NCBI GenBank assembly: GCA_007922225.1
Contig: ML679960.1
Span: forward strand, 4,720,198-4,784,197
Reading direction: 5' to 3'
DNA: 64,000 nucleotides
Origin: Emydura subglobosa
Taxonomy: Eukaryota > Chordata > Testudines > Chelidae
Of the stretch, positions 47,131 to 59,265 are shown one piece after another (position 1 is the first letter of the stretch; the number at the start of each line of letters is the position of its first letter). Under the pieces are notes generated by a model. It did no database searches. It saw only the letters and a program-made list of their open reading frames with translations, and had not been told where the DNA came from. The position numbers and the translations under genes are program-made.

Positions 47131-48185
47131 TTAAAAGTTTCTATAGAAAAGTGAATGTTTACCACCCCACCCCTGTAGGGATCCCAATTTCACTTTGGTT
47201 TTAAGGACAAAAAGTCTCTTATTTAAAAAATACTTTAGCTTCTCCTGCTGCCTGTATCACACTATCCCAGGAACAAAGAGCAGCAGTCTGTCACCTTGTG
47301 CCTCTAGGTAAACTTTTCCCCTGTTTAAAAACTATTATTATCTGCTTACTTTTTTTTCTCCTTGTTCGGGCAATGGGAGTTCTGGATACTCATGGAATAT
47401 AAATTCCCCAGAGCCAATATATTATAACTGGGCCCTGCAGCAAAGGAGATAGATAGACACAGAATGAAAATACAGTTGTCAGTTGTTGTGGTAGCTTTAT
47501 TGTCCTTTGGGCAGCAAAACTGAAAGTAACAGGCAAGTGAGGCTTTGCAGTGGGGTGGGGAATGCTCAAACAGTTAGAGGGACAGGACATCAGAAGCACT
47601 TTTATGCTTTCTTCCACGCTAACTGTTATCCAGGTGAGAAGTTCCTACAAAAATCTGAAAGGCCACTTCTTCTTTAAATGTCTTATTAAAATCTATCTGT
47701 GTCATGAGGCTTTCAAAACACTTGACATTGGTTAGGCAGCTGCTGTGCTATGCTAGCATTCTTAATTAATTTCCTTTTAGTATATGGGCTGTCATGTTTC
47801 CAGAATAAATGAAAATTTATAATTTGGAGTTTAGTGGGGTATTTGGGTGGGTTTTTATTATTGAAACATTTTTGCATTCATTGTTTATTTTAATTTTTTA
47901 TCCTATCTTAAAAACAAATATAAAAATAAAAAGAATGGAATGCTTTAGAACTTACAAACTGTTGAAGAAAACAGAAGCTGCAAATAATGAAGGAATATTC
48001 TGTAGATGGGAGGAGTTTAATCAGGATTATACTATCCATACTAGTGGGGATCAGTCTGCTTCTCTGAAAGGGATTTGGCAGTGGGTTTACCTTCCCTACA
48101 GTATACTGGGAGGCCAGTGCTCTATCTGGTTGGTATGGCTCTGAATTGCATTCTGGACTGTGTATGATAGGCAGGATCTAATCTT
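47131..48185. other. Unannotated DNA
   Basis: No domain or bounded repeat; the frame 47809-48144 has no motif. Confidence 0.5.
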
Positions 48186-48189
48186 AGGT

Positions 48190-48285
48190 GGTTTTGCTAC
48201 TGTAAACCTGGCATAACTCCATAGATTTCAATTGCTCCAGACTTACACCATTGTAATCGAGAGCAGAATTTGACTCACTATCTAC
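48190..48285. repeat. Palindromic element
   Basis: 'tactgtaaacctggcataactccatagatttcaattgctccagacttacaccattgtaatcgagagcagaatttgactc': arms of the 'gtgtaa...tccattgacttca' class. Confidence 0.5.
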
Positions 48286-48289
48286 CCAA

Positions 48290-50265
48290 ATAGATATGTA
48301 TTAAGAGTGCATTTCTTGAAAAACAGAAATAGAATTGAGTGGATACCAGAGTTTTCAATTTTCAGCAGATGGTGGGAGCCTTTCCTTTGTTGTCTCTTAA
48401 TGTTCAATCACCAAACTAAAACTGCCATTGTTCCTCTGGTTTTGTACAATAACTATGCAACACTGAGAGATACTCTCAAAATTAGATCCACATTCACTAG
48501 GAAATATTCACAAAGCTGAATGCATGTTTCAGTGAACCTGAGCTGAGTTTCAAGTTTGAATTGGAACCTAAAACCAGGTAAGTTCTTTTGTAGTTTGGGG
48601 TTTCATGAAAAACATTTGACAGAGCTCTAAACAGAACTCATTTTCCATTTGCCAACAGTGTGCAGTTATTATTGTGGCTTATTTTTATACACTGGCAATA
48701 GGTCATCATTTTTTTAGACAGATCCCCAGTCATGGTCAAATACAAATCAGTACCTTTTAAAGTCTGAATTTTTATGTTTTTCTATGGTACTCATCTTTCT
48801 ACCCTGTTAATTTCTGATGAATCATGAGCTGCAAATTTGCTCTCAGAGCTATTTTACAAGCAGCTGTATCTTGTGGCTTTCCACTGATAGCCATAGAGCA
48901 CTCAAGATCCTGTTGAAATTCAAATTTTAGTACTGCAGCTGTTTTGCAGATGATAATTATCAATTGATGAATATTGTTTCAATGAGAAACATTCAATATA
49001 AAGGCTCTAGCTTTTTCTTTTTTGTGTGTGTGTGTTTTTACCCTCATACTTCAAACTTTATAATGTGACAAATTCATGCCTGGTTTAACTCCACTGACCT
49101 TATTGAAAACTGAATAGTTACAGTAAAACATTAGAGAGGGTGAAAATGTACACTGCACAAACAAGTCAGCCATAACAGTAGTAATACTCAGCTTTTATGT
49201 AATGATTTCATCCATATATCACAAAACACTTTACAAAGCAGGGTGTGTATTATATATGCTGAACCAGGAATGCTACCTATTTTTAAGGTTGTCTAACAGT
49301 TTCCATTATAATTAAGATCCTGTTTTCAATATAACTTTGCCAAAGAATACCATTCATGCTGAAAATTTCCATACCAGGTGTCTGCCTCAGACTGAAGTTT
49401 TTGAAATTTTCAACAGAAATGATTCATCCATTTCCGAGAATGGGTTTAAGAAAAAATATATTGTTTTGCCCATATTAAAAAAATTCTTAAAATTGTTTCT
49501 TTGAGAAGCTCTAGCACCTTCATGTTTAAGTGCAGGGACTTTAAATTTGTCAAGGGAATGGCTTTTGTGTCAGGGAAATACATTTTGATGTTACTATGAA
49601 TAAAATACCCCATTTGGCCACAATACAGGCCTTCAAAAAATCTCAGTCCTATTTGCAATGATGACCTATTTAAAAATCTGTTTACAGTGTTGTAGCAGTG
49701 TTGGTTGTAGGATATTAGAGCCATAAGGCGGGTGAGATAATATCTTTTATTGGACCAACTAGAATTACAAGCAGGACAAATTCTGGTTTTCCTACCAGTG
49801 ATTATTTTAACAGACTACTACCCAGATTTAAACATTGACAAACCCCATCTCGGTTTGCATAGTTCAAGAATTTTCATCAGGGGCCTATAACATTTAAGAG
49901 ATTGTACTCACATCCTTCTTATTAAAAAGATGTTGCCCCTTTCTGCTTAATAGTCTTTGATCATTTTTATTTTTTTCAGGAATGAAAAAAAAAATAGATT
50001 ATTCTCTGTATATTTTGAATTTGTAGTCAAGTGCTATAAAATTTCTGTGATTTTCCATTGTGATGTCATGCAGCTCAGATTATACTGAATTTGAAGGTTG
50101 TAGCAACAATAGGTGGATTTCTTGTAGGTGTTTATTTGTGGTTCTTGTAGGTGTTTATTGATTGAATCCAGTGTGAATCGGTATGTTACTGTTTTTGAGT
50201 TTTTCTGAAAACAGAAATAATTTTTCATTAATGCTTCAGTGAAAAATATTTTCAGTTTTTCTTCC
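48290..50265. other. AT-rich DNA with repeat pieces
   Basis: A SINE-head-like piece occurs at 49180-49260 ('ttatgtaatgatttcatccatatatcacaaaacactttacaaagcaggg'). A half copy of the 'ggtccaataaaagatatt' foldback, on the opposite strand, is at 49690-49770. Otherwise unremarkable. Confidence 0.5.
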
Positions 50266-50267
50266 AA

Positions 50268-51700
50268 ATCATAGAATCATAGAATATTAGAGTTGGAAGG
50301 GACCTCAGAGGTCATCTAGTCCAACCCCCTGCTCAAAGCAGGACTAACCTCAGCTATATCATCCCAGTCAGGGCTTTGTCAAGCCTCAGCTTAAAAACCT
50401 CTAAAGATGGAGATTCCATCACCTCCCTAGGTAATCCATTCCAGTGATTCACCACCCTCCTAGTGAAAAACTTTTTCCTAATGTCCAACCTAGACCGCCC
50501 CAACAGCAACTTGAGACCGTTGCTCCTTGTTCTGTCATCTATCACCACCAAGAACAGCCTAGCCCCTTTCAGATAGTTAAAGGCTGTTATCAAATCCCCC
50601 CTCATTCTTCTCTTTTGCAAACTAAACAAACCCCGTTTCCTTAGCCTCTCCTCATGAGTCCTGTGCTCCAGCTCCCTAATAATTGTTGCTGCCCTCCGCT
50701 GTACTCTCTCCAACTCGTCTACATCCTTTTTGTAGTGGGGGGCCCAAAACTGGACACAATACTCCAAATGCGGCCTTACCAATGCCGAATAGAGGGGAAT
50801 AATCACTTCCCGTGACCTGCTGGCTATGCTCCTCCTAATGCAGCCCAATATGCTATTAGCCTTCTTGACAACCAGGGCACACTGCTGACTCATATCCAGC
50901 TTTTTATCCACTGTTACCCCCAGGTCCCTTTTTGCAGAACTGCTGCCTAGCTCGTCGGTGCCCAGTCTATAGCTGTGCATGGGATTCTTCCTTTCTAAGT
51001 GGAGGACTCTGCACTTTTCTTTGCTGAACCTCATTAGATTTCTTTTGGCCCAATCCTCCAGTTTGTTTAGGTCCTTCTGTATCCTATCCCTACCTTCCAG
51101 GGTATCTACCACTCCCCCCAGCTTAGTGTCATCCGCAAACTTGCTGAGGGTGCAATCTACCCCATCCTCCAGATCATTAATGAAGATGTTGAACAAAACT
51201 GGCCCCAGGATCAACCCCTGGGGAACTCCGCTTGTGACCGGTTGCCAGCTAGAAACGGAGCCATTGATCACTACTCATTGAGCCCTATGCTCTAGCCAGT
51301 TCTCTATCCATTTTATAGTCCATTCATCCAACCCATACTTCTTTAACTTGCTGATAAGAATACTGTGAGAGACAGTATCAAAAGCTTTGCTAAAGTCAAG
51401 GTATATCACATCCACCGCCTTCCCTACATCCACAGAGTCAGTCACCTCATCATAGAAAGCAATCAGGTTGGTCAGGCATGACTTTCCCTTGGTGAATCTG
51501 TGTTGACTGTTCCTGATCACCTTCCTCTCTTCCAAGTGCCTTAGGATTCCTTAAGGACCTGCTCCATGATTTTTCCAGGGATTGAAGTGAGGCTGACCGG
51601 TCTGTAGTTCCCTGTATCCTCTTTCCTCCCTTTTTTGAAGATGGGCACTATATTTGCTTTTTTCCAGTCCTCAGGAACCTCCCCCTGTTGCCACAAGAGG
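50268..51700 (-). mobile_element. CR1 non-LTR retrotransposon, 5'-truncated, reverse transcriptase mostly readable
   Basis: The longest family-recognisable coding stretch in the window. Frame 51535 down to 50354 runs about 394 codons with one in-frame TGA near 51272-51274. It holds the reverse transcriptase core: [11 protein letters not shown], then [20 protein letters not shown], then the catalytic FADDTKL. The C-terminal part follows, with [18 protein letters not shown] and WNGLPREVM. Upstream, [14 protein letters not shown] (near 51600) is in another frame, separated by a single-base deletion near 51545. The endonuclease and ORF1 are absent, as usual for CR1. The 3' end carries two ATTCTATG-type octamers at 50268-50285. 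It cannot move by itself and is the youngest-looking LINE here. Confidence 0.95.
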
Positions 51701-53395
51701 AATTTTTAGGGACACTCTAATTATTACACTCCTTGGTCGTTAATTTATAGGATAAGCAATGTTATGCTGTGGTTGCAAAATGTGATGTTTGTAAGAATAA
51801 TAGGGCTATATTTTAAATTACTGAAATATAGAATGGGTTCAGAAATGATTGTTAAGGATTTTACCTTTTTTATTTTATGTAAATTACTTTGTGTTGAATG
51901 ATTGGGAAATAAATCAATTAACTGTTTCTTTTATAAATTTACTAAATATTAAGCAGGCAGGTATAAAACAAATATAAGTGTAAGCAAAATACATTATAGC
52001 TAGGTGAATGTATAGCTCTCATGACTTAATTTACAAGAGTATATTACAATGGTCAATTTGGTATTGCAATTGAAATACAATCAATAAGTCAGTGGTTTGA
52101 TTTATCTGGCTCACCAATTACTACAATTAGTAATTACATCATACTGAATAAGTTAAAAAAAATAATCATTCGTATGGGAAAATCTCTTTTCTTTAACTTG
52201 ATTAATTTAACTCAAAGTCTGCTGAAAGCAGCAGCTTTTACTTCATTTTGATTTTAAGGAAGTATAACCCTTAAAACAATTTCCTGGTAGCTTCCTTTTG
52301 GCTAACTCTCTCCCGTTAAGCTTTGCCTATCCTAAAGATTATATTAAGCTTAGTTTGTCTAATATATTTCCCACCCTATGTTACACATCTGTAGTTTTCT
52401 GACAGTCTGGCACAAACACAAAATGATTTCTTTAACTTCAGACTTATAGCAGCTTTAGAATGATTCTGGTTAAACCGAGGGGTCTCTTGCTGTTTCAATA
52501 ACAGACTTAAGGGTTTAGTGTCTTCTTTGGGCAACAGTTAGTAACACACTAAAACAGACACACATGTACATGCCTGTATGCACACTCTACTGGGCACTGG
52601 AGTGACTCAGACATTCTCAAATTGCTCTACAGAAGGATCATCAGACCTTCTTCTTTTTAAAGTCATTAACACACATGATTGGTCCTAGTGTGAATTTAAA
52701 TTGGTATTTATCAATATCTTTGTTGATGTGATCTGCGCTTTCACATGCAGTGGGACTTTGGTCTTTACCTCTCGCTGGTACATCTCAGGGTTGGCTTAGT
52801 TGGTATCAACATTCTTCACTTCTCCTTCTCTGGGTTGCTGGTCCAGAGAATGGAGCAGGATGCAGCCTCAGGTATCTTGATGGTGTGAGAGAGCTGCCCT
52901 CACCCCCATCTTTCTCTGCATGGTTGGCATCTCTTGTAGGGTTCAGTGATTCTTCTATTTGGCCCCAAGGGATACTCTTGTCCAATTAGGGGTTACAGAA
53001 TGTTGGTATGGATTTTCACAGACCAATGACTTGACACTTGGGTCTTGGAGTTAAATCAAAGATTCCATTTAAGGTGTACATGTTGCAAATCAATTCATTA
53101 CTAACTGCAAACAGATGTCTCAGGAGAACAGGACACAAGAAGCTGTCATGTGACAAGGAATTGTAAGGCTCCAGACTCAAATGTCTTGATTATTTATATA
53201 TAATTTATGACTTATTCAAGAATATGCATTTGCTTATTTTCACACATTCTCGTGACAATGTGTTAATTATGATAATGGGAAAATAGCCTAAGAAGTTGGG
53301 TAGTAGTTAGGAAAAGTATATAGCCCTTATGCTAATGACCCTTTGCCTATTTTTAAACAAATTTTTTTTAAACAGAAAATGCAGGTTCAACAAAA
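51701..53395. other. AT-rich DNA, nothing recognised
   Basis: No domain, RNA gene or bounded repeat. Confidence 0.5.
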
Positions 53396-53399
53396 CCAT

Positions 53400-54425
53400 A
53401 ATCATCCATAGAGAAATGATAATGCCAACATTTTATATACTTGGTTAGGAAAATAAAAACAAAATATTTTGTTTTGGTCAGACTGAATCTGACTCAAAAC
53501 ATTTTGGTTTGAGGAATCAAATCAAATACCGTAGAACCTCAGAGTTATGAACACCAGAGTTTCAAAGTGACTGGTCAACCACACACCTTATTTGAAACCA
53601 GAAGTATTCAATCAGGCAGCAGCAGAGACCAAAAAAAAAAAAAAAGAGCAAAAAACAAAAAAAAGCAAATACAGTACAGTCCTGTGTTAAATGTAAACTA
53701 TTAAAAAGCTAAGGGGAAAGCAGCATTTTTCTTCTGCATAATACAGCTTTGAAACTTTACTATGTCAATGTTCAGTTGTAAACGTTTGAAAGAACAACCA
53801 TAATGTTTTGTTCAGCGTTATGAACTTTTCAGGGTTATGAACAACCTCCATTCCTGAGGTGTTCATAACTCTGAGGTTCTACTGTAGTTTAATTTCAGGT
53901 CAGCTTGACATTGCTTGAGATGCTGTAATGGCTCTTGGGAGTTGTAGTTCAGATACTTCGTGTCCCCATGCTTCTTTATGGGTTGGACTTCTTGGCTGGA
54001 CGACATCTCACATGAAGCATCATGTCTTTTCCTCTGATTTAACAGGGTGCATCATGGGAGTCATGTGACCACAGTGCATCATTGTAGAAGTAGTCCAGTC
54101 AGGGAGCCTACTCCATAGCGAAAAATGGGGGCATGATGCAGTTGAATTTATAACTTACATGAAGCACCGTGGTGCCCAGAGGGACACAGATTATTGTCAA
54201 ACTGAGCCAAAATGAAATGTTTTGATTAGGTTCAACAAGCTAAAATGAAATATTTTTTATTTGGAAATGTTGAAACAAACATTATTGATAAAAAGTTTTC
54301 AGAACTTTCCATTCCATGAAAAAAATTGCTATTTCAACTTTTCATCTCGACTTGGGACAAAAACAAATGTTGAAATATTGGAATTTCTCATAAGATGGAA
54401 ATTCCAATTTTAACCTGCTCTACTT
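53400..54425. repeat. AT-rich foldback repeat split by a MITE
   Basis: Left part 'caaaatattttgttttggtcagactgaatctgactcaaaacattttggtttg' and right part 'caaactgagccaaaatgaaatgttttgattagg' with 'tggaaatgttgaaacaaac' are mutually inverted. The middle (53950-54170) is GC-richer with 'catgggagtcatgtgac'. The copy at 32160-32465 looks related. Confidence 0.5.
53529..53884. mobile_element. pogo/Tigger-like MITE with TA target duplication
   Basis: 356 bp with 27-bp terminal inverted repeats differing at one position (53529-53555 and 53858-53884, both containing 'gtagaacctcagagttatga'). TA at 53527-53528 and 53885-53886 is the target duplication expected for Tc1/mariner and pogo elements. It contains an A-rich run at 53632-53646 and no transposase. 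The inside also carries 'gttatgaac' copies at 53818-53842. Confidence 0.85.
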
Positions 54426-56165
54426 TTAAACTACATATGACACAGGAGTAGACCCATTGATTTAGATGGAACAATAATAGCATAAATATGATGGGCTAAT
54501 TCAGCACTTTTTGGTTGTATAATTGCTTGCTAGCAGGCAATGGTTTCTTTTTTCTTTAGCAGACTTGTGTGCATATAAACTTGGATGATGGTCAAAGTGG
54601 GTGATACCGGTATCTATACTTAAAGAGAGAAAAACCTGAGGCAGAACCATTAATGTCATGTCTTTGCTTGACTAACTCAATGTCTTTATCCTCAGATGAG
54701 TAGGAAAGAGATTTGCTTGAATTAGTGAGGAGGTACCATTTCTTTAGTTTGTGGTGGGCTCTACAGCAATTCTTTGTTTAGCTCTTTAGTCAAGGAGAAA
54801 GAAGACAGAAAGGATCTTGGTGGCTATTTGATTTCACCGGGAATTCCTATTAAACAGAATGACACAACATGATTCATCCTAATTCCTTGGGCAAATGTAT
54901 TTTCAGTTGTTTTATTTATTTTTTTAAATATTTTTTCATAATGGTCTACTGGGTTATTCATGACCATGATAACAAACTAGTTTACTGGACAAACAGTTAT
55001 CACAGGTGCTATCGTGTGTGCTATGAAGTTTGTCTTTACCAGACTTTTCCACCCCAGTGGATAATTCACTGCAGCTTTCGTAAAATACCTTGCTACAGCA
55101 GTATTTAATCTGTATTCTACTGGCATGACTTTGCATTCATTGCCAAGGGCACTTCAGCTTATTTGTATGAAGATAAAATAGGTAGGTAATTTTGTGTTCA
55201 CCAAGTTGCCTTTGATCTGCTGGCAAGAATTCAGAGCTTATACACACAGAATCTCTGTTAAATGACTAGTTGTGTTGGATAGATTTTTATAGCCTTATCT
55301 AACAAAACTTTTTCTAGTATATTGCATTCTGCTTTGCAATGTCTACATGTGATTTTCTCTTTACGGCTTCCTTTGCAGGCTAGAGACTGTTGCACTGTAT
55401 GCTGTCCAGCTTTCTCTGATTACTTTAATTTGATAGATAGGTGCATTCAAATATCTTTGAACTTAGATGGCAATAAATGAGCTGATGAATGTCGGAAACA
55501 AATTATTACCTTAAAAAGAGAAGAGAAAATTGTTTTCTTTTGTAGAAAAGAGTCTAATTTTCCTATCAGCAGTGTAAATCTGTTTTCTAATCTGAGACAT
55601 TATTAGTTTAAGAGAAAACACTATATTAGATTGTATTTGATAAACACCAGGCATGTAACAAACTGAGGGGAACAAATTTATTTGGACATCTATATTCTTT
55701 TAGAGACCTTACTAATTAAATACTTTGGAAATGTTCTTGTCACATTAATTTGCCTGCATGAAATGTATTATACCAACCAGGTTATGGTCTTTTCTTCTTC
55801 TTTTTTAATTCATACTCTGATGAACTGTGATAATTGACATTTGTTTCTTACCATATCCTTCAGAATTGGATTTGGGATTTATTAAAACTAATTTAATTTA
55901 ATAATACATGTACAGGAGAGAAGCTCAGTAAAATATCATGACATGAAACCTTTTCCATTAAATAATTCAAAACAATGGTTTTTTCATCTCATCTAGTAAA
56001 AGTGATCCAGGTTAAGTAATAGGTTATTTGGGGGTTAACATAAAAAACAGCAAATATTTTATACTTACATCTTCATGTATGCAATTCATTAAGTGAGGTT
56101 ACTGATCAAGGATTCTCTCACAATCAGATCACTAGCTTTGAAAACTAGTACAACTATCGGTAGCT
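54426..56165. other. AT-rich DNA, nothing recognised
   Basis: 54869-55108 is open on the plus strand and partly on the minus strand, but without motifs. 55440-56060 is repeat-free. Confidence 0.5.
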
Positions 56166-56169
56166 ACTG

Positions 56170-56976
56170 TAGCCAATGATACTGTCACCCGATCCAGCAG
56201 TTTCCTGCCAAAGGAGATTAGAAAAAGGGTTAACTCTTTGGCAGGAAAATCCTGAAGATGAGACTTATTTGTGTGGCCATTGGGACAATCTTTATGATAA
56301 CATTCACAGATGTCAGGTAGATCATTTTAAAATCAACTTTAAATACAAAAACCAACAGCTGGCAGAGGACAGAATATGAAATTATGAAAGCGCTCAGCAC
56401 TAGTTTGGCAACTGAAGAGGCACTACATCAACATCCCTAACTATTTTCCCCTGAGAAGGAAAGAAAACAGAATCAGAAAGGGTGATCCGTGTTCAAACTA
56501 AGAAATATTGGTGGTATTAGAAGAGTACGGCCCATCACAGCTGGTTTATGGCTTGTGTGCGCTCCCAAGAAAAGCTGATTTTTATGAAACAAAAAAGGAC
56601 AGGGTCCAGCTATGTTCAGATCGAGATAAATGGACCTTTAGGATTTATTCACCAGATACGAAGTCACAAGGGCAGCAGATGCATCCAGGGGTGCATCCAG
56701 CTTAATTCTATAAAGAAATAAGGCAGCACAACAACAAACATAATTCAGAAATCAGCGGTGACTGAAAACCCACACATCAATATGACCAATGAAAATATCA
56801 CAGCTTTGGTGAAGCTACGTGAGAAGGATTTGGTGGCTGATAGTGACTGGCACTTGGAAACTACTCTGCCCAAATATGTCAGATACATGAAGCAAAAGGC
56901 TGGCTGAATGCTTTGCATGATTGGCTAATGTGGCACAGGGAAATGTTTTCCAGACCAAAAAAAAAAAAAAAAAAAA
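56170..56976 (+). pseudogene. Possible decayed retrocopy of an unidentified gene, ending in A20
   Basis: Three successive plus-strand open pieces lie in different frames. 56176-56379 includes ETYLCGHWDNLYDNIHRCQ. 56508-56705 includes SQLVYGLCALPRKADFYET and DKWTFRIYSPDTK. 56746-56907 includes ITALVKLREKDLVADSDWHL and ends at TGA. They look more protein-like than the chance frames around them (balanced residues, several W, C and Y), and the stretch ends with twenty A at 56957-56976, followed by GA repeats. This fits a processed pseudogene with frameshifts. I do not recognise the parent gene. There is no AATAAA before the A tract and no target duplication was found, so chance or an unknown transposon remain possible. 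Confidence 0.3.
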
Positions 56977-56997
56977 GAGAGAGAAAGAGAGAGAGAA
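56957..56997. repeat. A20 tract followed by GA-rich repeat
   Basis: Twenty A (56957-56976), then alternating GA with one AAAG interruption to about 56997. Confidence 0.9.
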
Positions 56998-58090
56998 TAA
57001 TCTGTTGAAATCTTCAAGGGAGATCACTGAGGTTGCCTGAATTTGGTCACTGAATTCTGCAAACATTTTCTAGAGCAGTATCATAGGAAATTGAGAAATT
57101 TAGCTTGGACCCCAACTTGGATTGTCTGGATAATACTCATTATTCCGAGGAATCTTTCATTAAACTCTTAGTATCTTGTAAGTTGATTGTATCCTGCAGG
57201 AAGATTAATAAACAAATGGATGAGATGGCCCAAGTACTCAGACCAACCCTGTAAAAGAGGGCTATAAAGATCCTCTTTTGAAAATGCTGAGCTACATGGC
57301 TATGGAAAAGAGGTAATTGGCAAATTCTCAGAGCTTCCAACACAAAAGGAAACTATATTTGTTCCCCAAGGTCACCCTAAATTTCATGTCAGATACATTG
57401 TTGATTCTCCATCTTGGGTACTTGGTAGGGTAGTAGCTGTGATTGACAAACATCTAAGTAAATCCCCCAATGTCTCATGCTTTGGAATATCTTGGTCAGA
57501 TCCTAACCTAGTGTAAATCAGATTCAATTCATTCCTTTGGCCAAATACATGTGGTAGAGATAAAGGTGAGAGCAGATAGTTGAGTTGCATGTATGCATAC
57601 TCAATTCAATGATTGATACATGACCATATCTATGCATTCACAGAACCCTGAGTTACGTGAACATTTCAGGTGTTGCATATATGGAAGCTGGGTGTGTGCA
57701 AAAGTGTGTGTAACTACATTTGCCAGCAACAATAGTGCAAGCGGGGGTACAAGCGAGGGTAGAAGTGGGTACAAGCAGGGCCTGGTTGAATTCTTTCCCC
57801 TTCCGTTCAACCCTGCAGAATCACAAACTTGATGGCACATGAACCTACAACAGCTTATTCCACCCAGAAACACTAGGGATGATGTTGTTATGGCTATGGC
57901 TACGAAGATAATGATGCAGTTTTTTAGGCCTATGATATATGGAATATAATCAGATAACAAATCCCTCTCAAACTCTGCCCCCCAGTAGAATATGTCAAAA
58001 AACCCTTACTCTGTGCTATAAATAGTTGAAGTCTTTCTATATCTTACAGTTTTATATATTATGGACTAACATCTATTCTCAATAATACTG
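56998..58090. other. Unannotated DNA
   Basis: The minus frame 57601-57960 (119 codons) has no recognised motif. Confidence 0.45.
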
Positions 58091-58094
58091 CTAT

Positions 58095-58400
58095 GAATAT
58101 AGAGTTATTGCTGATATCAGTGGGGTTTGGCTGGATTTATACTGGTGTTACTAAGATTAGGATTTGGTCATATATATATGTGTATATATATATATAATAA
58201 AATTATATATATAATTGGTCATGTATATATAATTTTTTATTATATATATGACCAAATCCTAATATATTATTATTATTATATGATCAAATATATATATATA
58301 TATAATAAAAACAATGCTGGTCTAAAAACAATGCTGGAGCAATGTAGCAGACTCCATTGAAGTCAGTGGAGCTATGCCAATTTACATCCAATGAGAGGAT
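58095..58400. repeat. Palindromic element with AT-rich hairpin insert
   Basis: Outer pieces 'gtggggtttggctggatttatactggtgtta' (58120) and 'ctccattgaagtcagtggagctatgccaatttacatcc' (58353) are the two arms of a foldback class. Between them 58156-58178 and 58241-58263 form a perfect 23-bp inverted repeat (attaggatttggtcatatat...) with an AT-rich loop of 62 bp. A 14-bp direct repeat (aaaaacaatgctgg) at 58307-58320 and 58324-58337 follows. Confidence 0.7.
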
Positions 58401-59145
58401 CTCTTGTTTCATCTTCCCAGTATTTATGGGGATTATGGAGTTGATCTGAAGCACAGGTGGCAAATACATCATTTATATATGTCAGTTCTTCTGTGCAGTG
58501 TGATTGCTACGTTCTCCAAATCATTGCAGAGACTGTAAGATATGTGATACCTGGGAACTGAAGGCAATTTCTGATCTTACGTTTCCCACAGCATTGCTGG
58601 CCCTGTTCCATGAAAATTCTAAATCCATAAACTAGGATTAAAAGTAATAAAATAAAATCTTACAGTAAATAAGAGCCCTGTAAATCTAAGCAGAAGTACA
58701 TCAAATAATAACAGTCAGCCCCAAAAAGGGCAACAGTCATACCTGATACATGTCACATTTCTTTAGATCACTTTAGTTTACAATCAGTTATTTAATCCAC
58801 AATACCGGCAAGAGATGAAAATAACAAATAAATAGAGAATTAATTTAAAGAGACACACTGTCAACAAGATTGAGTATTTAATAGTTCTCTCTTGCTCTTC
58901 CCCCTCCCCAACCATGCATGGAAAAACTCTTTCAGCAACCTGAAAGTAAAATAAAATGTCTCTCTGTACTAATTTTTATTCTTCTAAGAAACACAGTTTA
59001 GTTGCGTTTTTTTGAGGGATGAAGTTGTTTACTTTTGTTTTTGTCACTTCCGCCCACCCCACATTTGTTTGCAACAGAACTTGAAATTCATTGATAGTTT
59101 TTGTTTAATTCCTTGTTTGTAAATCGAGGATGTCCATTATGGGAA
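58401..59145. other. AT-rich DNA
   Basis: Nothing recognised. Confidence 0.5.
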
Positions 59146-59149
59146 ACAC

Positions 59150-59265
59150 ATAATAAAAGTCAGCCCCTGCCTGAAGAGCTTATAATGTAAACAGAAAGAC
59201 TGATAAAAGGTGGGAGGGAAAACTCCTGTGTCTTATCCACTAGATCATATCGCCTTCTAATGACA
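59150..59265 (-). repeat. MIR-related SINE, antisense, internally deleted
   Basis: 'aagtcagcccctgcctgaagagcttataatgtaaacagaaagactgataaaaggtgggagggaaaactcc' is followed directly by 'cttatccactagatcatatcgcc', the antisense tRNA-like head. The core between is missing. Confidence 0.55.

Noticed and set aside
57601..57960. 119-codon minus-strand frame with hydrophobic stretch
   Set aside because: The hydrophobic run could mimic a membrane segment, but there is no family match, and a plus-strand frame overlaps it.
58127..58360. 77-codon frame rich in Y and I
   Set aside because: Produced by alternating TA sequence; no protein meaning.
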